A DNA stretch of 64,000 nt, taken from positions 4,464,001-4,528,000 of the forward strand of contig NZ_JAUSZR010000001.1 in the NCBI RefSeq assembly GCF_030817835.1. Direction: 5' to 3'. Positions within the stretch are counted from its first letter, which is position 1, and each line of letters opens with the position of its first letter. The notes beneath the pieces were generated by a model. It was not told the DNA's origin. It was given only the letters and a program-made list of their open reading frames with translations, and did no database searches. Source of the DNA: Pseudarthrobacter sp. W1I19 (GTDB taxonomy: Bacteria > Actinomycetota > Actinomycetes > Actinomycetales > Micrococcaceae). The position numbers and the translations under genes are program-made. This document shows, in pieces, positions 40,098 through 48,688 of this stretch.

Positions 40098-42155
40098 TCA
40101 TTGAATTGGCACCCTGGCGTCATCGCCACTGTTGCGCCGGCTTGCGTAGGTGCCGCTAAGCCACGCGGGGACGAGTTCTGAGGGAATGGGTTTGCTCCAG
40201 AGGTAACCCTGCGCCCGGGTGACGCCCATCCGTCGGAGTTCATTGAGCTGGGCGAGGGTTTCAACGCCTTCGGCGATGACGTCGAGTTTGAGGCTTTTCG
40301 CCATCCCCACGACGAGTTCGATGACGGTGCCGCTGTGGGGATCGTCGCCGAGTTCCTGGATGAAGATGCGGTCAATTTTCAACGTCCGGGCGGAAAGCCA
40401 CTTCAGATAGCTCAGCGAGGAGTAGCCGGTGCCGAAGTCGTCGATGGAGAGGCCAACGCGCAGACGGGAAAGACGCTGCAGGGTTTCCCTGGGCAGGTCC
40501 GGTTCGTCCATGAGCACTGTTTCTGTCACTTCCAGATGTACCGCTGCCGGATCTATCCCGGAGGCCAGGATCGCTGCCTCCACGATGTCCGGGAAATCCT
40601 TGGCCACCAGCTGACGCCCGGAGATGTTCACGGCCGCCGCAAGCTCCTCCGCTCCCTCCACCTGGTCACGCCACTGCTGGATCTGGCGCAGGGTTTCCTG
40701 AAGGACCCAGGCTCCAATCGGAACAATCAGGCCGGTTTCCTCGGCGACAGGGATGAACGTCTCCGGGGGAATGACCCCATGATCCGGGTGGTTCCACCGC
40801 AGGAGCGCCTCGAACCCCAGCGGGGTCTCCGTGGTCAGGTCGATGATGGGCTGGTAATGCAGGCACATCTCCTCCCTGTCGAGGGCCAGGCGCAGGTCTG
40901 ATTCCAGGTCCAACCGGCCGCTGGCCCGTCGGGTCATCCTGGAGTGGTAGACCACCGATGCGTCCCCGCCGGCCGATTTTGCCCGGTACATCGCGGTGTC
41001 CGCGCCGCCGAGTATCGACTCTGCTGTGTCCTCGGGTCCGGCCAAGGCGATGCCGACACTGACGTTGAGGAAAATCTGCCGCTCTTCGACCTCGAACGGT
41101 GCCCTGATGCATGCACGGATCCGCCCGGCGAGGACCTTAGCTGCCCACATGCCCATGTTCTCGCAGACGATGATGAATTCATCGCCGCCGAAGCGGCCCA
41201 CGGTGTCACCGGGCCTGACGGCGTTCGTCAGGCGTTCACTCAGGAGCATCAGGATTCTGTCCCCGCCACTATGGCCCATGCCGTCATTGACCAGTTTGAA
41301 CCGGTCGATGTCAACGAACATCACCGCGGGCCGGGAACTATGGTCCAGGAAACCCTGCAGTACCTCGGTGATCCGGTACCTGTTGGGCAGACCTGTCAGG
41401 GCGTCGTGGCGGGCCTGCCACTCCAGGACCTGCTCGGCGTTCTTGTGCTCTGTATTGTCCAGCACCGTGTCCAGGAACTGCAGGGGTTTCCCGTCAGGAC
41501 CATCCACGCTTCGAATTCTCGAATGCAGCCACCGCTGCCCGCCATCGAGCCGGATGAGCCGGTATTCGATGTCTTCGAAACCCGAACCGGCATACAAGCT
41601 CCGCCACACCTGCCGGACCCGGTCCCTGTCCTCAGGGTGGGTCCGCTCCAGCATCCATTCCCACGATAAAGACTCCCCGGCCCCCAAGCCTACGATGCGG
41701 GCGAACTCCTCTGAGTGCCACGTCGCCTCTGTGGTGGCCGAGTATTCAAGGCTGCCCACATGTGCCATCTCCTGGGCTGCCAGCAGGCGGCGGCGTTCCG
41801 CGGCCGCTTCTGACCGCAGCCGTTTGATTTCGGTGATGTCCCTGGCGATTCCGGACGCTCCGGCCAGCTTCCCGTCCTGCCCGTAGACCGGGGACACCGT
41901 CAGTTCCACATCGATGAAGGATCCGTCCTTAGGCCGCCACCGTGCTTCCAGGCCGGGGACGAAGGCGCCGCTGCGGATCCGCTCAGCGACGCGCTCGTTG
42001 GCGTCCTCGGGCGGACTGGTCGTGAAAAGGTCAGGGTTTCGGCCGATGGCCTCTGCCGCGCTCCAGCCGAGCATCCTGACCGCGCCTGCGTTCCAGCTGG
42101 TGATCTTTCCATCCATGTCAGCGCCGATTATCGCATCCCCGGAGGACTCCACCAT
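40098..42155 (-). CDS. PAS-PAS-GGDEF-EAL c-di-GMP enzyme (larger part of a split gene)
   Basis: 685 residues: PAS 1 at 1-110 (DAIIGADMDGKITSWNAGAV), PAS 2 with PAC at about 125-250 (MAHVGSLEYSATTEATWHSE), GGDEF at 255-420 with intact RFGGDEF, and EAL at 430-675 with FEALLRWNHP, NISGRQL, EVTETVL, IDDFGTGYSS and IAEGVET. Both catalytic domains keep their key residues, so synthesis and breakdown of c-di-GMP are both possible. There is no ribosome site before the first ATG. The frame upstream continues the preceding PAS gene after a one-base shift near 42185, so this is probably one PAS-PAS-PAS-GGDEF-EAL gene split by a frameshift. Confidence 0.85.
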   Translation of the reverse strand: MVESSGDAIIGADMDGKITSWNAGAVRMLGWSAAEAIGRNPDLFTTSPPEDANERVAERIRSGAFVPGLEARWRPKDGSFIDVELTVSPVYGQDGKLAGASGIARDITEIKRLRSEAAAERRRLLAAQEMAHVGSLEYSATTEATWHSEEFARIVGLGAGESLSWEWMLERTHPEDRDRVRQVWRSLYAGSGFEDIEYRLIRLDGGQRWLHSRIRSVDGPDGKPLQFLDTVLDNTEHKNAEQVLEWQARHDALTGLPNRYRITEVLQGFLDHSSRPAVMFVDIDRFKLVNDGMGHSGGDRILMLLSERLTNAVRPGDTVGRFGGDEFIIVCENMGMWAAKVLAGRIRACIRAPFEVEERQIFLNVSVGIALAGPEDTAESILGGADTAMYRAKSAGGDASVVYHSRMTRRASGRLDLESDLRLALDREEMCLHYQPIIDLTTETPLGFEALLRWNHPDHGVIPPETFIPVAEETGLIVPIGAWVLQETLRQIQQWRDQVEGAEELAAAVNISGRQLVAKDFPDIVEAAILASGIDPAAVHLEVTETVLMDEPDLPRETLQRLSRLRVGLSIDDFGTGYSSLSYLKWLSARTLKIDRIFIQELGDDPHSGTVIELVVGMAKSLKLDVIAEGVETLAQLNELRRMGVTRAQGYLWSKPIPSELVPAWLSGTYASRRNSGDDARVPIQ

Positions 42156-42577
42156 CGCCGAGAGCCTGCGCAGAACCGCCTCAGTATGTTCCGGTCGGTA
42201 ATGTCCTTCGAAATGGCCACGATGTCCACCGGCGCGGTGTGGCGGGCCCTGATCGGGCTGATCGTCCCATGGACCGGGAACTCCCTCCCGGCCCGGGCCC
42301 GCACCCAGAATTCGCCCGACCAGTCCTTGCCGCCGGCGACCCTCTCGGCGATCTCCTCCCCCGTCGGCCCGGGCCCGACTGTCTGGAACTGACCGACGAC
42401 ACCCAGATCAACAGGCGTCTTCCCCAGAACCTCGGAGGCGGAAAAACCATACAAACGCTCCGAGGCACGGTTCCAGTAAGTGATCCGCCAACGGTTGTCC
42501 ATGCCGATCACAGACTGGCCGATTTCATCGAGCAGCAGCGACTGCGTCAGCAGGTCATCCTGTTGTTCCCACGCCAT
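42128..42577 (-). CDS. PAS-domain N-terminal part of the split GGDEF-EAL gene
   Basis: 149 residues from an ATG with GGGGGA upstream. A PAS domain (SLLLDEIGQSVIGMDNRWRI, TYWNRASERLYGFSASEVLG) ends in the PAC motif DIVAISKDITDRN. The frame then degenerates (ILRRFCAGSRRW) and stops, while the neighbouring frame continues TEAVLRRLSAMVESSGDA into the next PAS. A single-base indel near 42180-42195 explains this. Translation would give a lone PAS protein unless the shift is a sequencing error or is bypassed. Confidence 0.75.
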   Translation of the reverse strand: MAWEQQDDLLTQSLLLDEIGQSVIGMDNRWRITYWNRASERLYGFSASEVLGKTPVDLGVVGQFQTVGPGPTGEEIAERVAGGKDWSGEFWVRARAGREFPVHGTISPIRARHTAPVDIVAISKDITDRNILRRFCAGSRRWWSPPGMR

Positions 42578-42709
42578 TTGATCCCCCGAGATGTCCTCGA
42601 TCAGGCCTGCCCAGTGTTTCAGTTGCTGAAGTATATGATGGGCCTGGTTTCCCCGGATTCCACTGCCAGTTCCAGCCAATTATTGGTGGAGGAGCACGCT
42701 GGGCTGCTG

Positions 42710-43456
42710 CTATGGCTCAACGGTGACCCCGACGGCCGGTTGGATCACCCATGACGACCAGTCCAGCGGATGCACGGACGGCCGTCCCATCAGATAGCCC
42801 TGGCCTGCAGTCAGGCCGGCCTCGATGACCGCTGCAAGCTCGGTTTCTGTTTCGATGCCTTCGGCTGCCAGGACCGCTCCAACTTCCCGGGCCAGAGCTA
42901 TCACGGCCGGCTCATCCGGCTCTGGTCCTTCCAGGATCCCATTGATGAATGTTCGGTCGAGTTTGATGATGTCCGGGCGGAGGCTAAGAATTCGGTCGAC
43001 CGGGGTGAAGCCCGGGCCGGAACCGTCGACGGCTACCCGCAATCCCCTTCGGCGGAGCGGTTTCAGCGACCGGGTAACCCTGCCCCATTGTTTGTCATCT
43101 GTTTGGCCCCGGAGTTCAACGACAATCCTGTCCATCGCCAGCCCGGAGTTCTTTAGCAGGTCCTGGGTAAGGCTCTCCGTCAATGTCGTGGGGGTCAGGT
43201 TGAATGCGACGAAGAGATGGGAAGGGACCATCCCCGCCGCGGACACGGCGCACTGCAGTGCGGCTATCTCCAGCTCGATGCCAAGACCTGCAATCTCCGC
43301 TTCCCGGAACCAGGTGTCAGCGTCGGCGCCGTCGCTGCTGACAAAGCGGGTAAGGGCTTCGACCCCGGCGACTCCTCCTTCCGGCAATTTGTAGATTGGC
43401 TGGAACGCCGTAAGCAACAGCCTGCTGCCCAGGACGGACTTGATCCTCTTCGTCAT
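42710..43456 (-). CDS. degenerate EAL-domain protein
   Basis: 248 residues, EAL fold only. The EAL motif itself is present (GVEALTRF), as are KLDRTFI and AEGIETETEL, but the metal-binding DDFGTGY loop is changed to VDGSGPGF, the N of the NIS motif is in NLTP, and ELTE is changed to ELRGQ. Loss of the second Asp in the DDF loop argues against phosphodiesterase activity. It may instead bind c-di-GMP or a protein partner. It overlaps the upstream 114-residue gene by four bases. Its closest relative here is the broken EAL at 39.7 kb. Confidence 0.82.
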   Translation of the reverse strand: MTKRIKSVLGSRLLLTAFQPIYKLPEGGVAGVEALTRFVSSDGADADTWFREAEIAGLGIELEIAALQCAVSAAGMVPSHLFVAFNLTPTTLTESLTQDLLKNSGLAMDRIVVELRGQTDDKQWGRVTRSLKPLRRRGLRVAVDGSGPGFTPVDRILSLRPDIIKLDRTFINGILEGPEPDEPAVIALAREVGAVLAAEGIETETELAAVIEAGLTAGQGYLMGRPSVHPLDWSSWVIQPAVGVTVEP

Positions 43457-43797
43457 TCCACTGTCCTGAGCGCCCTGATCAACAGGGCGACCTGCAGGGG
43501 CAATCCGTGCACTGTCAGGAAGAGGCCGCTGCCCGGTGCTGTGCTTCCGCGTCCGATCAGATGCTCAAGCAACGCCCGCTCGGGGTTATCCGGATGCGAG
43601 GCCAGAAGCGTCCGCAGCTGGCTTCTGGCCCATTCTGAATCGGGCTCAGGGTCGGAGAGGACATCATTGATCAGCTCCATCACCTGGGACCTCAGAGAAG
43701 TACCCTCCGCCGCCTGCGGCGGAGAATCAGGTCCCCCCAGACCCGGTGTGTCCTCTGCGCCGGTGACCGCTGGGAGAGAAAACTCATCCCTAGACAT
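43453..43797 (-). CDS. protein of unknown function upstream of the EAL gene
   Basis: 114 residues. Residues 1-35 are flexible and Pro/Gly-rich; then helices SLRSQVMELINDVLSDPEPD, SEWARSQLRTLLASHPDNPE and RALLEHLIGRG, ending in a hydrophobic LTVHGLPLQVALLIRALRTV. It has no recognised family. It is coupled to the degenerate EAL gene by an ATGA overlap, so a common role with that protein is likely. Confidence 0.65.
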   Translation of the reverse strand: MSRDEFSLPAVTGAEDTPGLGGPDSPPQAAEGTSLRSQVMELINDVLSDPEPDSEWARSQLRTLLASHPDNPERALLEHLIGRGSTAPGSGLFLTVHGLPLQVALLIRALRTVE

Positions 43798-44165
43798 CGG
43801 CTATTCCTTTTTTGACTGGAAGTGCCGGCTGAGCCCGGCACCTTGGCTTTACCGCGATTCTCCCCAATAGTGCGAAAAGTGCAGCGTCAGCCTGAACAAA
43901 GAATACAACCAGAAAGAATCGAATTTCTGGTTCGGATGAACAAGTAACCAAGCGGACTGATATTAGGCAATCAACATCGCACGAAAGACCGGTACGACCA
44001 GCCTTGTTGCAGCGACCCAGCCATCTCCTAGCCGCGCCATCGTCTGCTGCTTTCCCATCTTGTTAAATCCTGCCCAAACCCTGCACGGGAGCTATGGAAA
44101 AGCACCGGAACCCTTGATGCTGACCGGGCACCATCGATACAACAGCCAGACCACGGGAACCAGCC
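43798..44165. promoter_or_regulatory. divergent promoter region with an inverted repeat
   Basis: 368 bases between the divergent EAL operon and the HATPase gene, locally AT-rich. It contains AACCAGAAA and TTTCTGGTT at 43907 and 43924, a perfect 9-bp inverted repeat with eight bases between, a candidate operator. No small gene was recognised. Confidence 0.45.
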
Positions 44166-44687
44166 ATGGCGATGGCAATGCCGACAACGGAAAAAGCAGC
44201 GGAAGCAGGAACGGCTATGTCTCAAGCACCAGCTCTGGATGAAGTATCTGTCATCGGCGGCATCATCACAGATCACCGCCCCCTGGACCTCCATGCCCTG
44301 GGCGTCGCCGGCTGCATTGACCGACTAGCGGACCCTCTGCGCCATCAGGGAACCCTGGTCCGATGGGACACCCCGCATCACGGCATCGAAATAACGGCAA
44401 GCTCCGCGGCCCTTCTCTACCACGCAGCCCAGGAAGCACTCAGCAACGCCCTTAAGTACGCACAGGCCTCCGAAATCACCATCCGGCTCGCCGCCGTCTA
44501 CCACGGCATCCGCCTGACCGTCACCGACAATGGCAACGGCTTCGACAGTACAGCGAACGACGACCGGAACCGCGGGTTCGGGCTCTGTCTGATGTCCATC
44601 GCCGTGCACGAAGCCGGGGGCACCATCACCATCGATTCCAGCCCGGGCAACGGCGTTCGCCTCGCCGTCACACTCCCGCTGGACTAG
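44166..44687 (+). CDS. lone histidine-kinase-type ATPase domain protein
   Basis: 173 residues. The C-terminal 110 residues form a HATPase domain: N box in LLYHAAQEALSNALKYAQAS, G1 box VTDNGNGFDS, G2 box RGFGLCLMS, and the end SSPGNGVRLAVTLPLD, closest to NarX/DesK-type kinases. The short N-terminus has no membrane helix, no dimerisation histidine of the usual kind and no sensor. No response regulator adjoins it. It may be a truncated kinase, an anti-sigma-type kinase or a catalytic partner; its own activity as an autokinase is doubtful. Confidence 0.75.
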   Translation: MAMAMPTTEKAAEAGTAMSQAPALDEVSVIGGIITDHRPLDLHALGVAGCIDRLADPLRHQGTLVRWDTPHHGIEITASSAALLYHAAQEALSNALKYAQASEITIRLAAVYHGIRLTVTDNGNGFDSTANDDRNRGFGLCLMSIAVHEAGGTITIDSSPGNGVRLAVTLPLD

Positions 44688-44763
44688 CTAGGGGAGGGAC
44701 CCGCGCGCTGCCCGTGTCTCCGAAGGCAGGCTGGATGTCGTTGCCTAAGAAGTCCGGGCCCTG

Positions 44764-44952
44764 GTGGAACAATGCCAGCAGCGCGCCTTGGCACTCCTGC
44801 AGGAAAACCGCTGGCGCTTGGACAACCTAGCCCAACGACTCCTGGATAAAGAAATAGTCGTACTCGATGGGCAGCACTATCTGCAGTGGACCCAGTCAAA
44901 AGTCATGGCAGATAAAATCAGAGAATTTTTAGGCAAAATCGACGGGAACTAG
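44764..44952 (+). CDS. small FtsH-C-terminus-like protein or remnant
   Basis: 62 residues from a GTG: MEQCQQRALALLQENRWRLD, then NLAQRLLDKEIVVLDGQHYL. The pattern resembles the helical end of FtsH-type peptidase domains (ALxLLxxNRxxLDxLAxxLLxKExLxG). The frame upstream continues the same similarity (EVRALVEQC) back to a TAA five codons before the GTG. It is either a decayed fragment or a small free-standing domain. Confidence 0.4.
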   Translation: MEQCQQRALALLQENRWRLDNLAQRLLDKEIVVLDGQHYLQWTQSKVMADKIREFLGKIDGN

Positions 44953-45008
44953 GCCCGACAGACAGATCAGTCGTACTTTGCTCACGAATACTCAGACAGG
45001 GGGGCCGC

Positions 45009-45608
45009 GTGCCTGAGGTACAGAAACAACGCAATAAGCGGGCGGACGCTGTTCGAAACAGAGACGCCATCATTGATGCCGGGCTGAAGTGCCTGAGTCA
45101 CAATCCCGCAGCAAGCATGTCAGAAATAGCACGGGTTGCAGGAGTCGGCAGAGTGACCCTCTATGGCCACTTCACCACCAGGGAAGACCTGGTAAGCGCC
45201 GTATTTGAGGCGACAATGGACCGGGCAGAGTCCGAAGTGGCTGCCGTAAACATCGACCAGGACACCTGGACATCCCTGAACGAACTTGTGGAGTCATCAT
45301 GGCTGGCCCTGTTCCACTTCAACGCACTTTTAGCGGCCGCGGAACCCTACCTCTTATCAGAGCAAATACGAGCTCACCACGATAAACCTCTCGCCCCGCT
45401 AATTGCAGTGTTGCAAAAGGGCCGTTCGGAAGGGGCCTTCCGCAGCGACCATACGCTGGAATGGCAGGTAGCGTGCTTTTACGCAATTCTTCACAGTGCC
45501 GCCGCGGAGATACGGGCAGGCCGCCTCAGGGAAGCAGATGCTCCAAAGATCCTTCCGACAACCGTCCGCGCCCTCCTAAGTTCGCCGGCCAGAATGGCCC
45601 GAACATAG
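45009..45608 (+). CDS. TetR-family regulator
   Basis: 199 residues from a GTG behind GGGGGG. The helix-turn-helix (MSEIARVAGVGRVTLYGHFT, residues about 37-56) is typical. The C-terminal domain (LVESSWLALFHFNALLAAAE; WQVACFYAILHSAAAEI) belongs to the common TetR C-terminal type with unknown ligands. It stands alone between the FtsH-like fragment and the convergent winged-helix gene; the target is unknown. Confidence 0.88.
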   Translation: MPEVQKQRNKRADAVRNRDAIIDAGLKCLSHNPAASMSEIARVAGVGRVTLYGHFTTREDLVSAVFEATMDRAESEVAAVNIDQDTWTSLNELVESSWLALFHFNALLAAAEPYLLSEQIRAHHDKPLAPLIAVLQKGRSEGAFRSDHTLEWQVACFYAILHSAAAEIRAGRLREADAPKILPTTVRALLSSPARMART

Positions 45609-45666
45609 CGGATCCGGGAGCGTCGTTCAGCGGGACGCGTTCAGGGCGGGTGTGGTTGCCTTCTTC

Positions 45667-45945
45667 TCACTCGCGCCTGAGGAGGACGTCGAGAATTTCA
45701 CCGACCGCGACCTCGTCCAAGCCTTCCCGGCGGATCGGCTGGTTCGGATGCAGCTCATAGAAGTTGCGGCTCCCGACCCGCTTGCGGGTTAAGTAACCGC
45801 CCTCGACCAAATCCGCAACGAGGCGGTGCGCCGCCCGCTCCTGAACCCCCACACTTTCAGCGATCTCACGGATCCGGATCCCGGGGTGGCGCGCGACGCA
45901 GTAAAGCGCATGCAGGTGATTAGTGAGGAAGCCCCATTCAGCCAT
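45667..45945 (-). CDS. small winged-helix (MarR-like) regulator, likely leaderless
   Basis: 92 residues from the ATG at 45945; a GTG at 45951 is also in frame. The winged-helix pattern covers the whole protein: ALYCVARHPGIRIREIAESV, GVQERAAHRLVADLVEGGYL, TRKRVGSRNFYELHP. A perfect TATAAT lies at 45952-45957, so transcription should begin at or next to the ATG, giving a leaderless mRNA, common in actinobacteria. A palindrome between this promoter and the divergent DUF4389 promoter makes autorepression and control of the DUF4389 gene likely. Confidence 0.82.
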   Translation of the reverse strand: MAEWGFLTNHLHALYCVARHPGIRIREIAESVGVQERAAHRLVADLVEGGYLTRKRVGSRNFYELHPNQPIRREGLDEVAVGEILDVLLRRE

Positions 45946-45951
45946 AACCAC

Positions 45952-45957
45952 ATTATA
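45952..45957 (-). promoter_or_regulatory. -10 element of the winged-helix regulator
   Basis: TATAAT on the minus strand, placing the start of transcription close to the ATG at 45945. Confidence 0.6.
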
Positions 45958-45964
45958 GCTGTCG

Positions 45965-45982
45965 TATAGGACATGTCCCTAT
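45965..45982. promoter_or_regulatory. candidate operator between divergent promoters
   Basis: A ten-base palindrome GGACATGTCC at 45969-45978 within TATAGGACATGTCCCTAT. It overlaps the upstream edge of both the minus-strand promoter and the plus-strand -35 element. Confidence 0.55.
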
Positions 45983-46010
45983 TGACCTGTCTGGTAAAGC
46001 GGCCTACCGT
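45982..46010 (+). promoter_or_regulatory. promoter of the DUF4389 gene
   Basis: TTGACC and TACCGT separated by 17 bases, about 135 bases before the DUF4389 start. Confidence 0.5.
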
Positions 46011-46145
46011 TGCGGGTATCGGCGCAAGAACGCCCCATCGCCGATAGAGGCGCGGACCTGGCCGCATAAGAGAGACCCCGCCCGCCGCTGTAACGCCGAC
46101 GCCCCCGTTCGGGCAAGGGTTTACAGCTCAAGGAAGGACTTCTCA

Positions 46146-46865
46146 ATGGCACAGCTGACTTCGTACCCGCTCGTTCTCGACGGCGGGCAATCCCCAAACC
46201 TGAGCCGTTGGCTGTGGCTCGTCAAATGGTTGCTGATCATCCCCCACATCGTGGTTTTGTTCTTCCTGTGGATCGTTTTCCTGGTGCTGTCGGTGGTGGC
46301 GTTCTTCGCGATCTTGTTCACCGGACGCTATCCGCGGGCAATTTTTGACTTCAACGTCGGCGTGATGCGCTGGACGTGGCGGGTCAGCTTCTACTCCTAC
46401 AGTGCGCTGGGCACCGACGCCTATCCGCCGTTCACGCTGGCCGACGACCCGGACTATCCGGCCCGGCTGTCCGTTGAATACCCGCAATCGCTTTCACGCG
46501 GACTCGTGTTGGTGAAATGGTGGCTGCTCGCGCTCCCGCATTACCTGATCATCGGTGTGTTCACTGGAGCCGCCTTCGCCGGCTATAACCAGGTGCGGGA
46601 TGGCAACGCCTGGGCCTACGGCAGCGGCCTGATCGGCCTGCTGGTCTGCATCGCCGGACTCGTCCTGCTGTTCGCTGGCCGCTACCCCCGTGGAGTCTTC
46701 GACCTCCTTATGGGTATGAACCGCTGGGTGTTCCGCGTCACCGCCTACGCAGCGCTGATGACCGACCAATACCCGCCACTCCGGCTGGACATGGGCGGCA
46801 GCGAATCACCACCCAGCCCTGACGCCCCCATCATAATCGGGCCGAATCCGCTGCCGACGACCTAA
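46146..46865 (+). CDS. DUF4389 membrane protein
   Basis: 239 residues with an internal repeat: each half has a membrane helix pair ending in the motif F-T/A-G-R-Y-P-R-x-x-F-D, then M-x-R-W-x-x-R-V and Y-P-P (FTGRYPRAIFDFNVGVMRW; FAGRYPRGVFDLLMGMNRW). This is the DUF4389 family, integral membrane proteins of unknown function. AAGGA precedes the ATG. It is divergent from the winged-helix regulator with a shared operator-like palindrome. Two DUF4386 genes follow on the same strand with separate leaders. Confidence 0.88.
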   Translation: MAQLTSYPLVLDGGQSPNLSRWLWLVKWLLIIPHIVVLFFLWIVFLVLSVVAFFAILFTGRYPRAIFDFNVGVMRWTWRVSFYSYSALGTDAYPPFTLADDPDYPARLSVEYPQSLSRGLVLVKWWLLALPHYLIIGVFTGAAFAGYNQVRDGNAWAYGSGLIGLLVCIAGLVLLFAGRYPRGVFDLLMGMNRWVFRVTAYAALMTDQYPPLRLDMGGSESPPSPDAPIIIGPNPLPTT

Positions 46866-47040
46866 ACGGTCCAAACACGGTGGAAATGGCGGGCGCCGAC
46901 AGGCCAGGAGTGAACAGCTTCACCATCGCTCGAACCTGAATGACGTTGGCTTGCCGCCCATCATTTTCTCGCATCACGCCCGGCTCCGGGCAGCCCGATT
47001 CATCACAGCGGGGCGCAAACCGCCTTCGAAGGAGTACGTC

Positions 47041-47793
47041 ATGACTGCCAACACCAATATCAACCCGCCGGTCCGAGGACCCGCTCAGCAGCGCCGAATG
47101 CACCCGACGAGGCGGATCTCGCTGGCCGCGGGCATCCTGTACGTGCTCACGTTTGTTTCCATCCCCACCCTCGCGCTCTACAAAGCGGTGAAGGATGACG
47201 CAGGTGCTTTCGTATTGGGCGCCGGCAGTGCCACCGGGGTGCAGTGGGGAGCCCTGTCCGAGGTCATCGTTGCCCTGGCCGGCATCAGCACTGCCGTAGT
47301 GCTGTACCCGGTCCTGAAGCGAGTCAGCCAAACCGCGGCCCTGGGGTTGGTGGCCGCCCGACTCCTGGAAACCTGCCTCATCTTCGTCAGCGTCGTCAGC
47401 CTGCTCACGATCCTCACCCTGAGGAACGACGTTGCCGGCACCGCCGGCACGGACTCCGCCTCGCTGGTCACAATGAGCCACAGCTTGATCGCAACCTACA
47501 ACTGGATATTCCTGCTCTCCCAAAGCCTGATGCCCGTCGCCTGCGACCTGCTCCTGGGCTACATGCTCTACCGCTCCGCCCTGGTGCCCCGGATCCTGCC
47601 GATCATCGCACTCATCGGCGCACCGCTGCTCCTTGCCTCTGACATCGCGGTCTACTTCGGCGCCTACCCCCAGATATCCCCGATCGGCGCTCTTGCCGCA
47701 GTGCCCGTCGCCGTGTTCGAACTGTCCCTGGGCATCTATCTGATCGTCAAAGGCTTCAAGCCAACCCCTCTGACTACGGGCCACAACACATAG
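47041..47793 (+). CDS. DUF4386 membrane protein
   Basis: 250 residues from an ATG with GAAGGAG upstream. About six membrane helices (RISLAAGILYVLTFVSIPTL; WGALSEVIVALAGISTAVVL; LLETCLIFVSVVSLLTIL; YNWIFLLSQSLMPVACDLLL; ILPIIALIGAPLLLASDIAV; VFELSLGIYLIVKGFKP). This is the DUF4386 pattern, with the typical end ELSLGIYLIVKGF. The function is unknown. The frameshifted paralogue follows at 48018. Confidence 0.85.
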   Translation: MTANTNINPPVRGPAQQRRMHPTRRISLAAGILYVLTFVSIPTLALYKAVKDDAGAFVLGAGSATGVQWGALSEVIVALAGISTAVVLYPVLKRVSQTAALGLVAARLLETCLIFVSVVSLLTILTLRNDVAGTAGTDSASLVTMSHSLIATYNWIFLLSQSLMPVACDLLLGYMLYRSALVPRILPIIALIGAPLLLASDIAVYFGAYPQISPIGALAAVPVAVFELSLGIYLIVKGFKPTPLTTGHNT

Positions 47794-48017
47794 ACCGGCA
47801 ACGAGGACCCCTAAACCCAAACAACGGTTCAACCATAAACACCGCATCGTGAAGATTCCCGTGCCCTGGCTTGACTTCCCTCAGTGAATCGACCCAGTAA
47901 CAGCTGAAGGACAGTGGACTGAATGCTCCCCGCCACACTTGCTGGCCCGCAATTGAATCCATACCGCCCGGCACGAGTCTTTTCAACTGGACCAACTCAA
48001 CTTTGAAGGAGCACGTC

Positions 48018-48688
48018 ATGGCCACCACCACCCACACCACTCCGGGTTCCCGGGCTGAGCGAGGCCGGCCAGCGACAGCCTGGATCATCGGGACGCTGTT
48101 CCTTGCAGGATTCCTGACATATGGAGTCGGCAACGCCATCGCTACGACCACTGCAGGCTCTGCCGACCCAGGCTCTCGAGGCTTCCTCCTCCTGGGCGCA
48201 TTGCTCATGCTCATCAATTCAGCAGTCGTCATCTGCATCGGCGTTCTAATGCGCCCGTTCCTGCAACCGCACAACAAGGCCGTGGCTCTCGGCTACCTGG
48301 CCACCAGGGTCTTCGAGGGCCTTGGCCTGGCGTAGGTGTTGGCTGCCTGCTTTTGCTGAGCGGCGTCATTGCGGTTACCGGCAATTTCATCGCCTACAAC
48401 ATCGCCATGGCCGGGCTCGGAATCGGCAGCCTGTTCTTCTGCGCGTTACTCTTCCGCTCAGGCCTGACTCCACTCCACGATTCCTGGCGGTTGTGGGGCT
48501 TTGTCGGGTACGCGTTCTTTGCTTTAGGCTCGCTGCTGGAGCTGTTCGGCTTCAAAGGTGCCGGCTTCGTCGGGGCTGTTCCTGGCGGCCTCTTCGAATT
48601 GACCTTCGGCATCTGGCTAATCATCCGCGGGTTCCGTCCCACCTTGATGGTCACAGCTCGACGTGGGTTGCAGGAGCGCACCCTGTAA
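48018..48688 (+). pseudogene. DUF4386 membrane protein interrupted by a frameshift
   Basis: Starts well (GAAGGAG, then ATG; WIIGTLFLAGFLTYGVGNAI, PHNKAVALGYLATRVFEGLG) but stops at TAG 48333. The adjacent frame continues LLLLSGVIAVTGNFIAYNIA to ELTFGIWLIIRGFRP, the normal DUF4386 end. Restoring one base near 48330 would give a full protein of about 224 residues (FEGLGLAVGVGCLLLL). It is either a recent loss or a base-call error. Confidence 0.8.

Noticed and set aside
46831-47847. Minus-strand frame of 338 codons
   Set aside because: Antisense to the DUF4386 gene; rich in Gly, Gln, Asp and His as expected for the complement of a GC-rich membrane protein gene, with no ribosome site.
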